Source: Candidatus Methanovirga procula (GTDB lineage: Archaea; Methanobacteriota; Methanobacteria; Methanobacteriales; Methanobacteriaceae). From it: 41,418 nt of DNA. Location of the stretch: the NCBI GenBank assembly GCA_031280375.1, contig JAITGU010000023.1:1-41418 (forward strand), read 5' to 3'. Below are positions 1 through 8,430 of this stretch, in pieces. Positions within the stretch are counted from its first letter, which is position 1, and each line of letters opens with the position of its first letter. The notes below the pieces were generated by a model. The model made no database searches. It was not told the DNA's origin and worked only from the letters and a program-made list of their open reading frames with translations. Made by a program: the position numbers and the translations under genes.

Positions 1-62
1 AAGTGTATTTTACCAATATTAATTTTTTGTAATTGGTATTTTAGTAAAATAAGGATTTTCAA

Positions 63-118
63 CGATTTTTGATTTTTTTTTCAAAAATCGAAAAAACTCC
101 ACACTTTTTTACAGTCTC
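63..118. repeat. Right end of a MITE-like inverted-repeat element
   Basis: A perfect hairpin (CGATTTTTGA at 63-72 with TCAAAAATCG at 81-90) is followed by AAAAAACTCCACACTTTTTT and ACAGTCTC, ending at 118. The reverse complement of this end closely matches the left terminus of the complete element at 11960-12102 (both contain AAAGTGTGGAG next to a G-A/G-CTGT start). The left end would lie just outside the window, so neither its length nor a target duplication can be checked. Confidence 0.5.
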
Positions 119-397
119 GATAAAGTAAAAAAAAAATAAGGTTTTAAGATCTTTGATTCTGATATCTACAGGTTTTATTTGCTATATTCTATTTTTTAAA
201 TATAAATTAGTTTTTTATAACATTACAACATTGGATGAAGCGATTATTGCCTTATTAATGTAGTTTATAGTAAGTTTGATAATATTCTTAAAAAATAAAT
301 TTCTTGAAATTAATGTTAATCTATTGAATATTTTTTATTATATAAAATACATAATATTATTATTCAATTTTTAAAATAATTAATTTTTAATTATTAA

Positions 398-527
398 AAC
401 GAAGAATCAATTCTTCTAAATTTAAAAATAAATTTTCAATAATAAAAAATTTTGAATTAAAGAAAATTAAAATTTTCTAAATTATAAAATTAAAAATTTT
501 ATAATTAAAAAATAAGAAAATCATGAA
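398..527. repeat. Block of iterated AT-rich hairpins related to the MITE interior
   Basis: The block is a series of short palindromic units such as GAAAATTAAAATTTTC and ATAAAATTAAAAATTTTAT. A 25-nt stretch at 441-465 is identical to 12038-12062 inside the complete MITE at 11960-12102, and the flanking units follow the same order. No terminal CTCCACA-type inverted repeat is visible around it, so it is either a decayed copy or an internal relative. Confidence 0.4.
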
Positions 528-690
528 TAATAATTCTATTGAAAATTAAGGAAAATTAAGAGTAATTGCATTGTTCATGATTATCATTTTATACCATATA
601 ACATAGTAAAAGTCTCTAATACTTAAATTAAAATCACAGGGGAGGATGCGAATAATCGATATCTTTATATACTAATTACCAAATTAGGTT

Positions 691-772
691 AATTATGGGA
701 GTTTCAATATTTTATAAAATCTTTATCAAAAATATGTTATTTTTTGAGAGGTTAATAGAAACTCTCTATAAT
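691..772. repeat. Short inverted-repeat element, same family as 13177-13333
   Basis: The left arm AATTATGGGAGTTTCAAT (691-708) and the right arm AATAGAAACTCTCTATAATT form an imperfect inverted repeat about 80 bp long overall. The right arm shares GGTTAATAGAA and the following TCTC with the right arm of the larger element at 13308-13333. It lies upstream of the bacteriocin-like locus and could form a hairpin in any transcript that starts near 690. Confidence 0.4.
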
Positions 773-904
773 TCATACCCACATAAATTTTTTAATCTAA
801 TTATATTTGGATTTTAGTTTTTTTTGGTGAGTGTGAAAGAATAAACAAAGAGGTGAATTATAATTGGTGTTTTAATTAAAATTCGGTGTAAACTTGTTAA
901 AAAT

Positions 905-1162
905 GTGGCTAAGCTCATGTTGATGGTGAGTGGAAAAGATAAGACTTTGAATGTGAAAAAGTTTGAGTATCACTTGTCAGGATTTTTGGTGCTGTTGATT
1001 TTTGGCTTAATTTTCTATGGGGTGTATTTTGCATCTAATAGATTATTTAAAGAAGATAAATTAAAAAGCATCTTATTTACTTTATCTGTTTTGTTATTGA
1101 TGATAATAGTTTTTAATAAAATGATTTTGTTGATGATTGTTTGTAAAACCTGTGGAGGTTAA
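905..1162 (+). CDS. Small membrane protein preceding the halocin-like gene; candidate immunity or helper protein
   Basis: I do not recognise this 85-residue protein. After a basic N-terminus (about 1-24) it has two to three hydrophobic segments (about 25-44, 54-70 and 72-80) and a CKTCGG tail. The GTG at 905 is the ORF-track start, but no ribosome binding site precedes it. A good AGGTGA sits at 851-856, and the frame is open back to an ATT at 863, so the protein may begin earlier with a rare start codon. The gene ends four bases before the next ATG, whose GGAGGTT ribosome site lies inside this gene, so the two should be translationally coupled. Small hydrophobic proteins beside a bacteriocin gene commonly give immunity or help export; that role is inference from position only. 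Confidence 0.55.
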   Translation: MAKLMLMVSGKDKTLNVKKFEYHLSGFLVLLIFGLIFYGVYFASNRLFKEDKLKSILFTLSVLLLMIIVFNKMILLMIVCKTCGG

Positions 1163-1166
1163 AATA

Positions 1167-1928
1167 ATGAAAAATGAAATGAAAGGTTTATTTGTAATTG
1201 GATTAATACTGACTTCAATAGTTGGTAGTAGCTTTGCATTTAATATGCAAAATATGAGTAATAATCAGTCAAGTTACTTTGATGGAGTTTTAGCAGATTC
1301 AAAGAATTTTGAATATATTTGTCCAAGTAAAACTGGAGCTTTAGTAGATGTTTTGGATAGTAATCCCTGCAGTAATCTATTGACAAAATATAATTTTAGT
1401 GATGCTAATAATGAAGATTTATTAAACGAACTTAATAATAATCTTAAAAAAAATGCTGCTAATAACTCTAATTTATCTAATATTGAGATTGTAGGATTCA
1501 AATTCAAGCCAATTAATAGTGATTACTTTAATGTTACAGTTGACGAGAATAACATTGTTAAAGTGACTCAGTTACAAGATGTGGAGGATAATGAACAAGT
1601 AATGTTTTTAGCGGTGAATTTAGTGGTTCGTAACATAACTTCAGGTGATATCAGTGATTATACTTTTATTAGTTTTTTAGCTGATAAGAATCCTCATGTT
1701 CCAAATGTCAATAAAAAATTGGTTAATCCATTACTTCGATTGCCTGCAGTTGTATGTGAACCTGCATGTGCAATTATTGGTGTTATTATTACTCAAGAAG
1801 GAATAGGTGCATGTATAGCAGCATGTTTGTCATCAGGGTTCGCATGTGTTGTATGTGGTTTAATTTGGACAGCAGCCGTAGCTTTAGGAGTATATGATTG
1901 TAAGCAAGTTTGTTATAATCATGTGTGA
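1167..1928 (+). CDS. Secreted precursor with C-terminal eight-cysteine peptide; halocin C8-like bacteriocin candidate
   Basis: This is a 253-residue precursor. The start is ATG 1167 because GGAGGTT lies eight bases upstream; the ORF-track start at 1137 is ten codons too early. Residues 1-24 form a Sec-type signal peptide (basic start, hydrophobic core, cut after SSFA). A long Asn/Ser/Asp-rich hydrophilic middle (about 25-190) follows. The last 57 residues (197-253) carry cysteines at 197, 201, 216, 220, 227, 230, 245 and 249, i.e. CX3C-X14-CX3C-X6-CX2C-X14-CX3C, in a hydrophobic Gly/Ala-rich setting (CIAACLSSGFACVVCGL). This layout, with the active peptide at the C-terminus of a long secreted precursor, is that of halocin C8, where the N-terminal portion serves as immunity protein. 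The function as an archaeocin is inferred from this resemblance; no homology search was possible. The absence of a twin-arginine motif differs from halocin C8. Confidence 0.65.
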   Translation: MKNEMKGLFVIGLILTSIVGSSFAFNMQNMSNNQSSYFDGVLADSKNFEYICPSKTGALVDVLDSNPCSNLLTKYNFSDANNEDLLNELNNNLKKNAANNSNLSNIEIVGFKFKPINSDYFNVTVDENNIVKVTQLQDVEDNEQVMFLAVNLVVRNITSGDISDYTFISFLADKNPHVPNVNKKLVNPLLRLPAVVCEPACAIIGVIITQEGIGACIAACLSSGFACVVCGLIWTAAVALGVYDCKQVCYNHV

Positions 1929-1945
1929 AATTTGTTTGCAGATTT

Positions 1946-2043
1946 GAGGTTGCAAATTTTTGTGGAGTTTTCTCATTTTTCATGTCTTTTTATATATAAA
2001 ACTGAATTTTCATGAAAAACTCTATTATTTTTTTATTTACATT
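1946..2043. repeat. Decayed MITE copy downstream of the halocin-like gene
   Basis: The left end GAGGTTGCAAATTTTTGTGG continues to GAGTTTTC and TTTTTCATG and matches the reverse complement of the right terminus of the intact element at 11960-12102 with few changes. An inward-facing TTTTCATGAAAAACTC follows at about 2008-2023, and the remainder is degenerate, so the right boundary is uncertain. The element lies in the 3' flank of the bacteriocin-like gene, 17 bases after its stop. Confidence 0.45.
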
Positions 2044-2060
2044 ATCGGGAGGTTTTATTC

Positions 2061-2342
2061 ATGGATATTAAAAAAACTTTACAATTTTCTGTTCTTTTAG
2101 GGGGTTCTTCTCTTGTATTTGTGTTTATTTATAGAATACTTGGTGTTCATTTGAAGGTATATGATCTCATATCCTTTCAACAGTTAGTTCTTCCTTTATG
2201 GTTTTTTGCAATGTTTGATGGAGGTTTTGAAGATATAAGTACTCTTAGGTTTAAAAATAGGATTCTTAATAAAAAAATTGTCAAAATTTTTGTCATAAAT
2301 TTAGTATTCATATTATTAGCGTTCATATTATGTAATATTTGA
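2061..2342 (+). CDS. Small three-pass membrane protein, unknown function
   Basis: This is a 93-residue protein starting at ATG 2061, preceded by a strong GGGAGGTT at 2047-2054. Hydrophobic segments at about 9-28, 38-53 and 74-91 suggest three membrane passes with a charged loop (about 54-73, FEDISTLRFKNR) between the second and third. I do not recognise the family. It is 132 bases downstream of the halocin-like precursor on the same strand, and the gap contains the decayed MITE. A role as immunity or export partner of the peptide is possible from position but nothing in the sequence demonstrates it. Confidence 0.55.
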   Translation: MDIKKTLQFSVLLGGSSLVFVFIYRILGVHLKVYDLISFQQLVLPLWFFAMFDGGFEDISTLRFKNRILNKKIVKIFVINLVFILLAFILCNI

Positions 2343-2370
2343 TTATATGTCAATTTAAAGGAGTTGAACT

Positions 2371-5117
2371 ATGTTTTTGAATAAGAGTAAATTGATAATA
2401 ATATTTGCACTGTTTTTAATGGTTAGTGCAGTTCATGGTGTAAATTTTGGTGGATTTAATCATATTGGTTTATTCCATTCAATTGGTTTTGATGAATTGG
2501 GATTTGATGAAGTTATTATAAACCGACAAATGGGACAATAGCTGATGCCTTAAAAATTAGTGATCATGTTTTATTAATGCCAGGTACATATACTGGAGAA
2601 TGTAATACAAATATTAATATAAGTGGAAATAAGTATATTCATGCAATTGATCCAGAGATGGTTGTGATTGATGGAGCAGGAAAAACTAAACTATTCAATG
2701 TTGAAAAAAATTCTATTCTGAATTTGACTAATCTTGTGTTAACTGGAGGATGTGACAATGGAGGAAATGGAGGTGTAATTTTTAGTAATGGTTCATTAAA
2801 TATTAAAGGATGCACTATCCATAACAATAATGTCACTATCGGTGGGATATATGTTGATGGTATCAGTAATACTAATACTTTTAGTTTTATTAATAATAAA
2901 ATAATTAATAATCATGGATTACTTTGTGCTGGAGTATATATTAATGGATCTAATGGGATAATAAAAAACACCATGTTTGAAAATAATAGTAACATTAATC
3001 CAAATGCTTCTTCTTCAGCATTAATAATAAGTGGACAATTTAATGTTAATATAAGTAATTCTACTTTTAAAGACAATAATGGGTCTGTAGGTGCTGGATT
3101 AAGAATTTTAGGATCACCAGAAGATATTAAAAACTCAAAAACCATTATAAACAACTCAATATTTCATGATAATGAAGGAAGTCAAAGTGGAGCTGGACTA
3201 ATGTGTATGTGTTCTGATGTCTCTGTTGAAAATAGTAAGTTTTATAATAATAAAATAGATGAAAAATATGATCCTTTTAAATTTCTTTCTAATGGTGCTG
3301 GTGTGTATACTGCTAATTGTGAGCTGAATATTAAGAATTCTGAGTTTAGGAATAATAGTGCTTTGTATGGTTCTGGGTTATGTAATGAGAAGGGCACTAA
3401 TACAACTATTTAGAATTGTAATTTTGTAGATAATGTTGCGAGAGGTTATGGTGCTGGTATGGTAGTGTTGAATGGAAATTTAGATGTTAGAAATACTAAC
3501 TTCACGAACAATACTGCTAACATGGATACAAGTACTGATGATAATAATGGAGGAGGAATATACTTATTCAATGGAAATATTAATGTTGATAACTCTACTT
3601 TTAAAAATAATCATGCTAATCATGGTGCTGGATTGGATACCAGATTTGCTAATGTGAATATTAAAAATTCATTATTTGATGGTAATAATGCTGTTTATGG
3701 TGGTGGAGTATACACTCGTGGGGGAAATATTACTTTAAGTAATTCTGCATTGTCTAATAATAATGTTAGTATGAATGGTGGAGGAGTTTATAACTTGAAT
3801 GGTTCTGCTACTATTGATAACTGTAATATATCATCTAATATTGCTGCTGATAATGGTGGTGGTTTAGATGCAAGATATGGTAGTTATAATATTAAAAATT
3901 CTTTGATTAGTCATAATACTGGTAAGAATGGTGCTGGTGCTTATGTTCACTATGGTAATCTAAATATTACTTCATCCAATGTATCTGATAATAGTGGTGA
4001 GTATGGTGCTGGTTTATTCTGTGAAGATGGAAACCTTAACTTATTAAGTTCCAATGTATCTTTTAATCGTGCTTCACTTAATGCTGCTGGAGCATACAAT
4101 ATAAATGGTACAGTCACTATTGATAATTCCACCTTTGAAGGTAATGTTGCTGGTAATAATGGTGGTGGATTGGATACAAGGCATGGTAACTCATATATAG
4201 TTAATTCTAAGTTTATTAAAAATAATGCATCACAAGGAGGTGGATTCTACACTCGAGACGGTAATGTGACTATAAATAATACAGTACTCTCTGATAATGT
4301 TGCCATGTGTAATGGTAGAGCTATATACAATAATAATCCAATGACAATCCAAAAATGTACTTTTGAAAATAATAAGGTAGTATTTAATGATGGTGGAGCA
4401 ATAAAGAACTATGCTGAGATGAATATTAGTGATTCTGTGTTTAATGGTAATATTGGTATATATTTTGCTGGTGCTATTCGTAATGAAGGTTCAATGAAGA
4501 TTAACAGGACAATATTCACTGGGAACAAGGCTTTCAATGATAATGATGCTGTTTGGTCTGGTGCTGTGTTTTCTTGTGGTGATTTGCTTGTAGAAAATTC
4601 TAGTTTCCAAGATAATCAAGCCAACTATAAATCAGTGAATTCATGTGGTTATGCTGGTGCAATTTATAACTGTAGAGGTAAATTTACTGTGTTAACTTCT
4701 AATTTCACGGGTAATAAAGCTGGTTTTGATGGTGGTGCGGTTTATACTGATGGGGGGGATTTTGTTGTGAGAGATTCTAAATTCATGGATAATTTTGCAG
4801 GTGAAAGAGCTGGTGCTTTACATAATTGGGTGGGTAATTGTAATGTAATTAATTGTGAATTCATGAATAATAGTGCTCCTAATGGTGGTGCATTTTACAG
4901 TGATGGAGGTTCACATAATAATATCACATCATCCACATTTAAAGATAATGAAGCAGATCGTGGAGGAGCAATATATAGCAGTGATAATAGTTATTTAGAT
5001 ATAGGAGATTCTACTTTAACAAACAATAAAGTAGATCATATATTTGATTCCATACTCGGTGTTATAAATAAAAATGGTAAATATAACAATATTATAATAC
5101 ATAATTGTGCATTTTAA
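2371..5117 (+). pseudogene. Adhesin-like beta-helix surface protein, broken by a frameshift and an amber stop
   Basis: The gene starts at ATG 2371 with AAAGGAG upstream and a signal peptide (hydrophobic core LIIIFALFLMVSAVHG). This frame ends at TAG 2539-2541. The coding sense resumes in another frame, in which KPTNGTIADALKISDHVLL leads into the ORF that begins at 2577, so a one- or two-base indel lies near 2511-2520. A second lesion is TAG at 3411-3413, after which the same frame runs on to 5117. The translation is dozens of roughly 20-25-residue turns of the pattern 'I.NS.F.NN....GGG.Y', typical of right-handed beta-helix adhesin-like proteins of Methanobrevibacter (Chlam_PMP/NosD type). 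The intact product would be roughly 910 residues. No membrane anchor or Ig-like C-terminal domain is visible before the stop, which is unusual for cell-bound members. Either lesion could be a sequencing error, but two independent ones favour a real pseudogene. Confidence 0.75.
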
Positions 5118-5132
5118 TTAAAAAAAATGCAC
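5107..5132 (+). terminator. Hairpin overlapping the adhesin stop codon
   Basis: GTGCATTTT (5107-5115) and AAAATGCAC (5124-5132) form a perfect nine-base stem with an eight-base loop that includes the TAA stop of the adhesin gene. A second stem, GGGTTTGA with TCAAATCCC (one-base bulge), lies at 5156-5176. Either may mark the 3' end of the transcript. Confidence 0.4.
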
Positions 5133-5284
5133 ACTATAAAATGAAGAAGCTGTTAGGGTTTGATTTTTCAAATCCCAGTTTTCTTTGTAATGAATGAGTT
5201 AAAAACATTAAGGATTATTATTCCATTTGGAAGTGAACAAGTCATTCTAAAAATGTTTTTAATAATTAATGAGGATTGTTTTTT

Positions 5285-5542
5285 ATGGATAGTAAGTATG
5301 TTTGGTTTGTGTTTATATTTTCTTTGATTAATTTAGGATTGTTTGTTGGAACTTTTATCTCTTGGGAAAATATGGTTCATGTTGATAATGGTAGTGTGGG
5401 TTCGAGTTTTGGTGTTAAGTTGGATTCTAAGTGGCATGTTGTGAGTAATTCCAGTAATGGTGATGCGAGTACTGTTAAGTATAATGATAATGAAAATAAT
5501 GTTTTGTTGATAGAATATTTTAAGAAAAATAAAGATGATTGA
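5285..5542 (+). CDS. Small membrane-anchored protein, unknown function
   Basis: I do not recognise this 85-residue protein. ATG 5285 is chosen over the in-frame TTG at 5276 because a GAGGAT site lies nine bases before it. Residues 6-27 are a hydrophobic segment (VWFVFIFSLINLGLFVGTFI) that could be an uncleaved signal anchor. The remainder is a polar Ser/Asn/Asp-rich domain ending in a lysine-rich tail (IEYFKKNKDD), presumably on the outer face. It lies downstream of the broken adhesin gene on the same strand and converges with the permease gene 70 bases on. Confidence 0.5.
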   Translation: MDSKYVWFVFIFSLINLGLFVGTFISWENMVHVDNGSVGSSFGVKLDSKWHVVSNSSNGDASTVKYNDNENNVLLIEYFKKNKDD

Positions 5543-5611
5543 TTTTAAACTTTTTAATTTTATTTTTTTTCAATGAGGAATAATTAATATTATAATGCAG
5601 TGTTCCAATCA

Positions 5612-6631
5612 TTAAGATTTCCAATCATTGTATCCTTTTTTGAGTAATACTAAGAATAGTGGGGCACCTATTACTGCTGTTAAGATTCCTATTGGAATTT
5701 CGATTAAAAATAATCCTCTTGCAATATCATCCATTAATAAAAGAAATGATGCTCCAAAACTTATACTTGCAGGCAATAATATTTTATTATCTGGTCCTGT
5801 TAATATTCTTGTCATATGAGGCACTATTAACCCAACCCATCCTATAACTCCAGATAGACACACTGCGGATGCTGTTATAAAAGTTGATATTATAATAAAC
5901 ATTAATCTTAGCCTTTCTGTGTTTAATCCAAGGGCTTGAGATTCTTCATCACCCATTGCTAAGATATTTAATCTCCACCGAAGTAGAATTAGAATGATTA
6001 ATCCAGTAATTATTATTATCAACACTGGAATTAATGTTTTTGGGTTGATTGATGCAAGAGAACCCATTAGCCAAAAAGTTATTTCTGGTAATTTATTGTT
6101 TGGGTCTGCTAAGAATTTGGCTGATGATATTAATGAACCAAAAAATGATGATATTGCCATTCCAGATAAGACTAAGACAAGTATACCTGAGGTTTTGTAA
6201 ACCCTTGAGATGAAGTAGGTGATTGAAACTGAAATCATACCAAATATAAATGCTGAAAGTTGGATGAGGTATGAACTTCCATTTAGTAGTATTGCTATTG
6301 CCGCACCAAATCCTGATCCTGATGAAACTCCTAAAATATCTGGTGAAATAAGAGGATTTTTGAATATTGCTTGGAATGTCGCTCCAACAACTGAAAGTGC
6401 TGCTCCTACAACTAATGCTCCTATTATTCGGGGTAATCTTATGTTAAATACTACTGAAGTGATGGTGTCTGATACTGCATAACTTGGATCAAATTTTGAA
6501 ACTAAGGTGTATATGACTTCTATTGGTGTTACTGGGTATCGTCCTATTAAAAATGACATGAAAAATAGTGTTATTGGTATAAATATAAATATTAAGTGTA
6601 GAATTGTATATTTACCCTGTTTAAAATTCAT
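5612..6631 (-). CDS. FecCD/BtuC-type ABC transporter permease (iron-siderophore/cobalamin class)
   Basis: This is a 339-residue integral membrane protein with about nine to ten hydrophobic segments. It has the features of the BtuC/FecCD permeases: RLPRIIGALVVGAALSVVGA near residue 70, then NPLISPDILGVSSGSGFG, and the C-terminal GVIGWVGLIVPHMTR motif that contacts the ATPase. Length is normal for the family (320-350). ATG 6631 is preceded by a weak GTGATT site. Such permeases import ferric siderophores, haem, cobalamin or related chelates together with a substrate-binding protein and a FepC/BtuD-type ATPase. None of these partners is in the window; the 866 bases upstream are non-coding, and the opposite-strand ORFs over it (5628, 5659, 5994, 6219) are shadows. 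Substrate cannot be told from the permease alone. Confidence 0.88.
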   Translation of the reverse strand: MNFKQGKYTILHLIFIFIPITLFFMSFLIGRYPVTPIEVIYTLVSKFDPSYAVSDTITSVVFNIRLPRIIGALVVGAALSVVGATFQAIFKNPLISPDILGVSSGSGFGAAIAILLNGSSYLIQLSAFIFGMISVSITYFISRVYKTSGILVLVLSGMAISSFFGSLISSAKFLADPNNKLPEITFWLMGSLASINPKTLIPVLIIIITGLIILILLRWRLNILAMGDEESQALGLNTERLRLMFIIISTFITASAVCLSGVIGWVGLIVPHMTRILTGPDNKILLPASISFGASFLLLMDDIARGLFLIEIPIGILTAVIGAPLFLVLLKKGYNDWKS

Positions 6632-7500
6632 TTAATCACATATTTTTATTTTTAGTATTTCAGTTATTTTTTTTTATTATTGGAGGATGTCTAACAACTC
6701 AAATTTTTAAAGAATTGGTTGTATGATCTTCAATTTTAAAGACTATTGCCATGACAAATTTATTCTTTCTATTTTAGTATTGATTTTATTATTGATAATT
6801 TTTCATTAGAATCGTATTTAGTGAAATTTCAACTGATTAATCCTTTGATTTCCTGAAAACTCATTTTTAAAATTTTACTAAATTATTTTGTCTTGACACT
6901 ATGCTATCTTATTCCATGTAAAAATAATTAGGTCAGCTCATTATACTAACTAATAAGATTTTAATTTTAAATATTATAATTTTTAAATTAATCCAATGAG
7001 TAATTCGTAACTATTAATCTAACTTATACTTATTTAATTACATTTATATTGAACATAAATACATTTGAGGTTTATTTTTTTATAAAATTATTTAAATAGA
7101 AAAATCATTATAGTATCTTGTATTTATTTTTAGATTAATAATTTTATATTTTAAAAATTAATTTTAAATTTTTATAAAATTTTAAATTTTTATAAAAATA
7201 TTTTAAATATAATCTTAAATTTTTATATTTTAAATTATATATTGTTCAATTTCTCTATTTTTAAAAACAATATAATAATATATTTACAATTAAAATCAAA
7301 ATAATAATATACTTACTTTATTATAGTTACATACATTAATTAAGAAATTATGATAGATAATGTAATTCATTTATAATCTTAAGTTTATTATCTTAAATAT
7401 TTATAAGTAGTTAATATTACCTTTAATTGTACATGATATAATTACAAAAACAGTATCTTATCATTTAATATTATAAAAACAGTATAAAGTAAATGCGTTG
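6632..7500. other. Divergent intergenic region between the permease and ilvE
   Basis: These roughly 870 bases of extremely AT-rich DNA have no credible reading frame on either strand. They contain a perfect two-copy 18-bp tandem repeat (ATTTTAAATTTTTATAAA, 7161-7196) and probably the two divergent promoters. An ATTATAAAA box near 7470-7478 is placed about 25 bases before the first possible ilvE codons, consistent with a very short leader. Confidence 0.5.
7161..7196. repeat. Two-copy 18-bp tandem repeat
   Basis: ATTTTAAATTTTTATAAA occurs twice without interruption (7161-7178 and 7179-7196). It may be slippage in AT-rich DNA. Confidence 0.7.
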
Positions 7501-8424
7501 ATGATTATGGATGAAAATGGTAAAATTTGGATGGATGGAAAATTTGTTAATTGGAATGATGCTAATATACACATTCTTTCTCATGTTATACATTATGGTT
7601 CAAGTGTTTTTGAAGGGATAAGGGCTTATGATATTGATGGAAATGTTGGAATTTTTAGATTAAAGGAACATGTTCAAAGGCTCTTTGAATCTATGAAAAT
7701 ATATCGCATGAATATATCTTATACTCCAGAAGAAATATCTGATGTTATTAAAGAGACAATAGCTATTAACAATCTTAAGAAATGTTATATCCGGCCTGTT
7801 GTTTATCGTGGTTATGGAACTTTTGGTGTTGATCCTCAAAAATTACCAGTTAACATAGCTATTGCTGTTTGGAGTTGGGGGCAGTATCTTGGTGATAATG
7901 CAGTTGAAAAAGGTGTTGATGTAGGGGTTTCGTCTTGGAGACGTTTAGCTCCAAATACTCTTCCAAGTTTGGCTAAATCAGGAGCAAATTATATGAATGC
8001 TCAACTTGCTAAATTAGAGGCAAGTGAAAACAATTTGGATGAATGTATTATGTTAGATATTGAAGGTTTTATTGGTGAAGGTAGTGGGGAGAATATTTTT
8101 TTAATTAAAGATAATATCATATATACTCCAGCTATTTCATCCTCTATTCTAAAAGGAATAACAAGAGATTCTGTTATAACCATAGCTAAAGATTTAGGTT
8201 ATGAAGTTGTACAAGAGAAGATACCAAGAGAACTATTATATGTGGCTGATGAATTATTTTATTCTGGAACTGCTGCTGAGATAACTCCAATAAGAACGGT
8301 TGATGGAATAGATGTTGGTAATGGAAAGGTAGGTTCTATTACTAAATCCATCCAAAGTGAATTCTTCAACATAATCAGAGGAAAGTCAGAGGATAAATAT
8401 CAGTGGTTAGATATATTAGATTAA
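7501..8424 (+). CDS. ilvE: Branched-chain amino acid aminotransferase
   Basis: This class IV PLP-dependent aminotransferase performs the last step of valine, leucine and isoleucine synthesis, moving the amino group from glutamate to the 2-oxo acids. The sequence has [20 protein letters not shown] and IRAY near the N-terminus, the PLP lysine in [16 protein letters not shown] (Lys159 counting from ATG 7501), EGSGENIF, and the C-terminal [14 protein letters not shown]. Length (about 307) is typical. The start is uncertain: TTG 7498, ATG 7501 and ATG 7507 are in frame; no good ribosome site is present, and the TATA-like box about 25 bases upstream suggests a nearly leaderless mRNA. polC begins six bases after the stop. 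The IlvB-like enzyme and CimA that would feed it lie some 23-27 kb downstream. Confidence 0.93.
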   Translation: MIMDENGKIWMDGKFVNWNDANIHILSHVIHYGSSVFEGIRAYDIDGNVGIFRLKEHVQRLFESMKIYRMNISYTPEEISDVIKETIAINNLKKCYIRPVVYRGYGTFGVDPQKLPVNIAIAVWSWGQYLGDNAVEKGVDVGVSSWRRLAPNTLPSLAKSGANYMNAQLAKLEASENNLDECIMLDIEGFIGEGSGENIFLIKDNIIYTPAISSSILKGITRDSVITIAKDLGYEVVQEKIPRELLYVADELFYSGTAAEITPIRTVDGIDVGNGKVGSITKSIQSEFFNIIRGKSEDKYQWLDILD

Positions 8425-8430
8425 ATAGCT

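Larger units (their letters stand above)
1..862. other. AT-rich non-coding region with inverted repeats
   Basis: I see no open reading frame of credible length here. The stretch holds the right end of a MITE-like repeat (to 118), a block of short hairpins (about 398-527), an inverted-repeat element (about 691-772) and a possible TATA box near 664-674 (CTTTATATACT). A Shine-Dalgarno-like GGGGAGGAT near 640-650 precedes only a ten-codon reading frame, so I do not call a gene there. Confidence 0.6.

Noticed and set aside
398-527. Hairpin array as a CRISPR
   Set aside because: Units differ in length and sequence and there are no regular unique spacers of constant size; no cas gene is near.
640-680. 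GGGGAGGATGCG as the start of a small gene
   Set aside because: The frame closes after nine codons (MRIIDIFIY), and the ATG overlaps the putative ribosome site.
1137-1166. Upstream start of the halocin-like ORF at 1137
   Set aside because: It overlaps the previous gene and would put the strong GGAGGTT site inside the reading frame; ATG 1167 gives a normal signal peptide.
1274-1983. Minus-strand ORFs over the halocin-like gene (1274, 1789)
   Set aside because: They lack ribosome sites and have low-complexity composition; the plus-strand gene has a signal peptide and coupling to its neighbour.
3411-3413. TAG in the adhesin gene as a pyrrolysine codon
   Set aside because: Pyrrolysine is known mainly from methylamine-using methanogens and their relatives, not from Methanobrevibacter-like species; the gene also has an independent frameshift, so a nonsense mutation is simpler.
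5628-6482. Plus-strand ORFs over the FecCD permease (5628, 5659, 5994, 6219)
   Set aside because: They are antisense to a clear membrane protein gene, lack ribosome sites and have proline- and asparagine-rich shadow composition.
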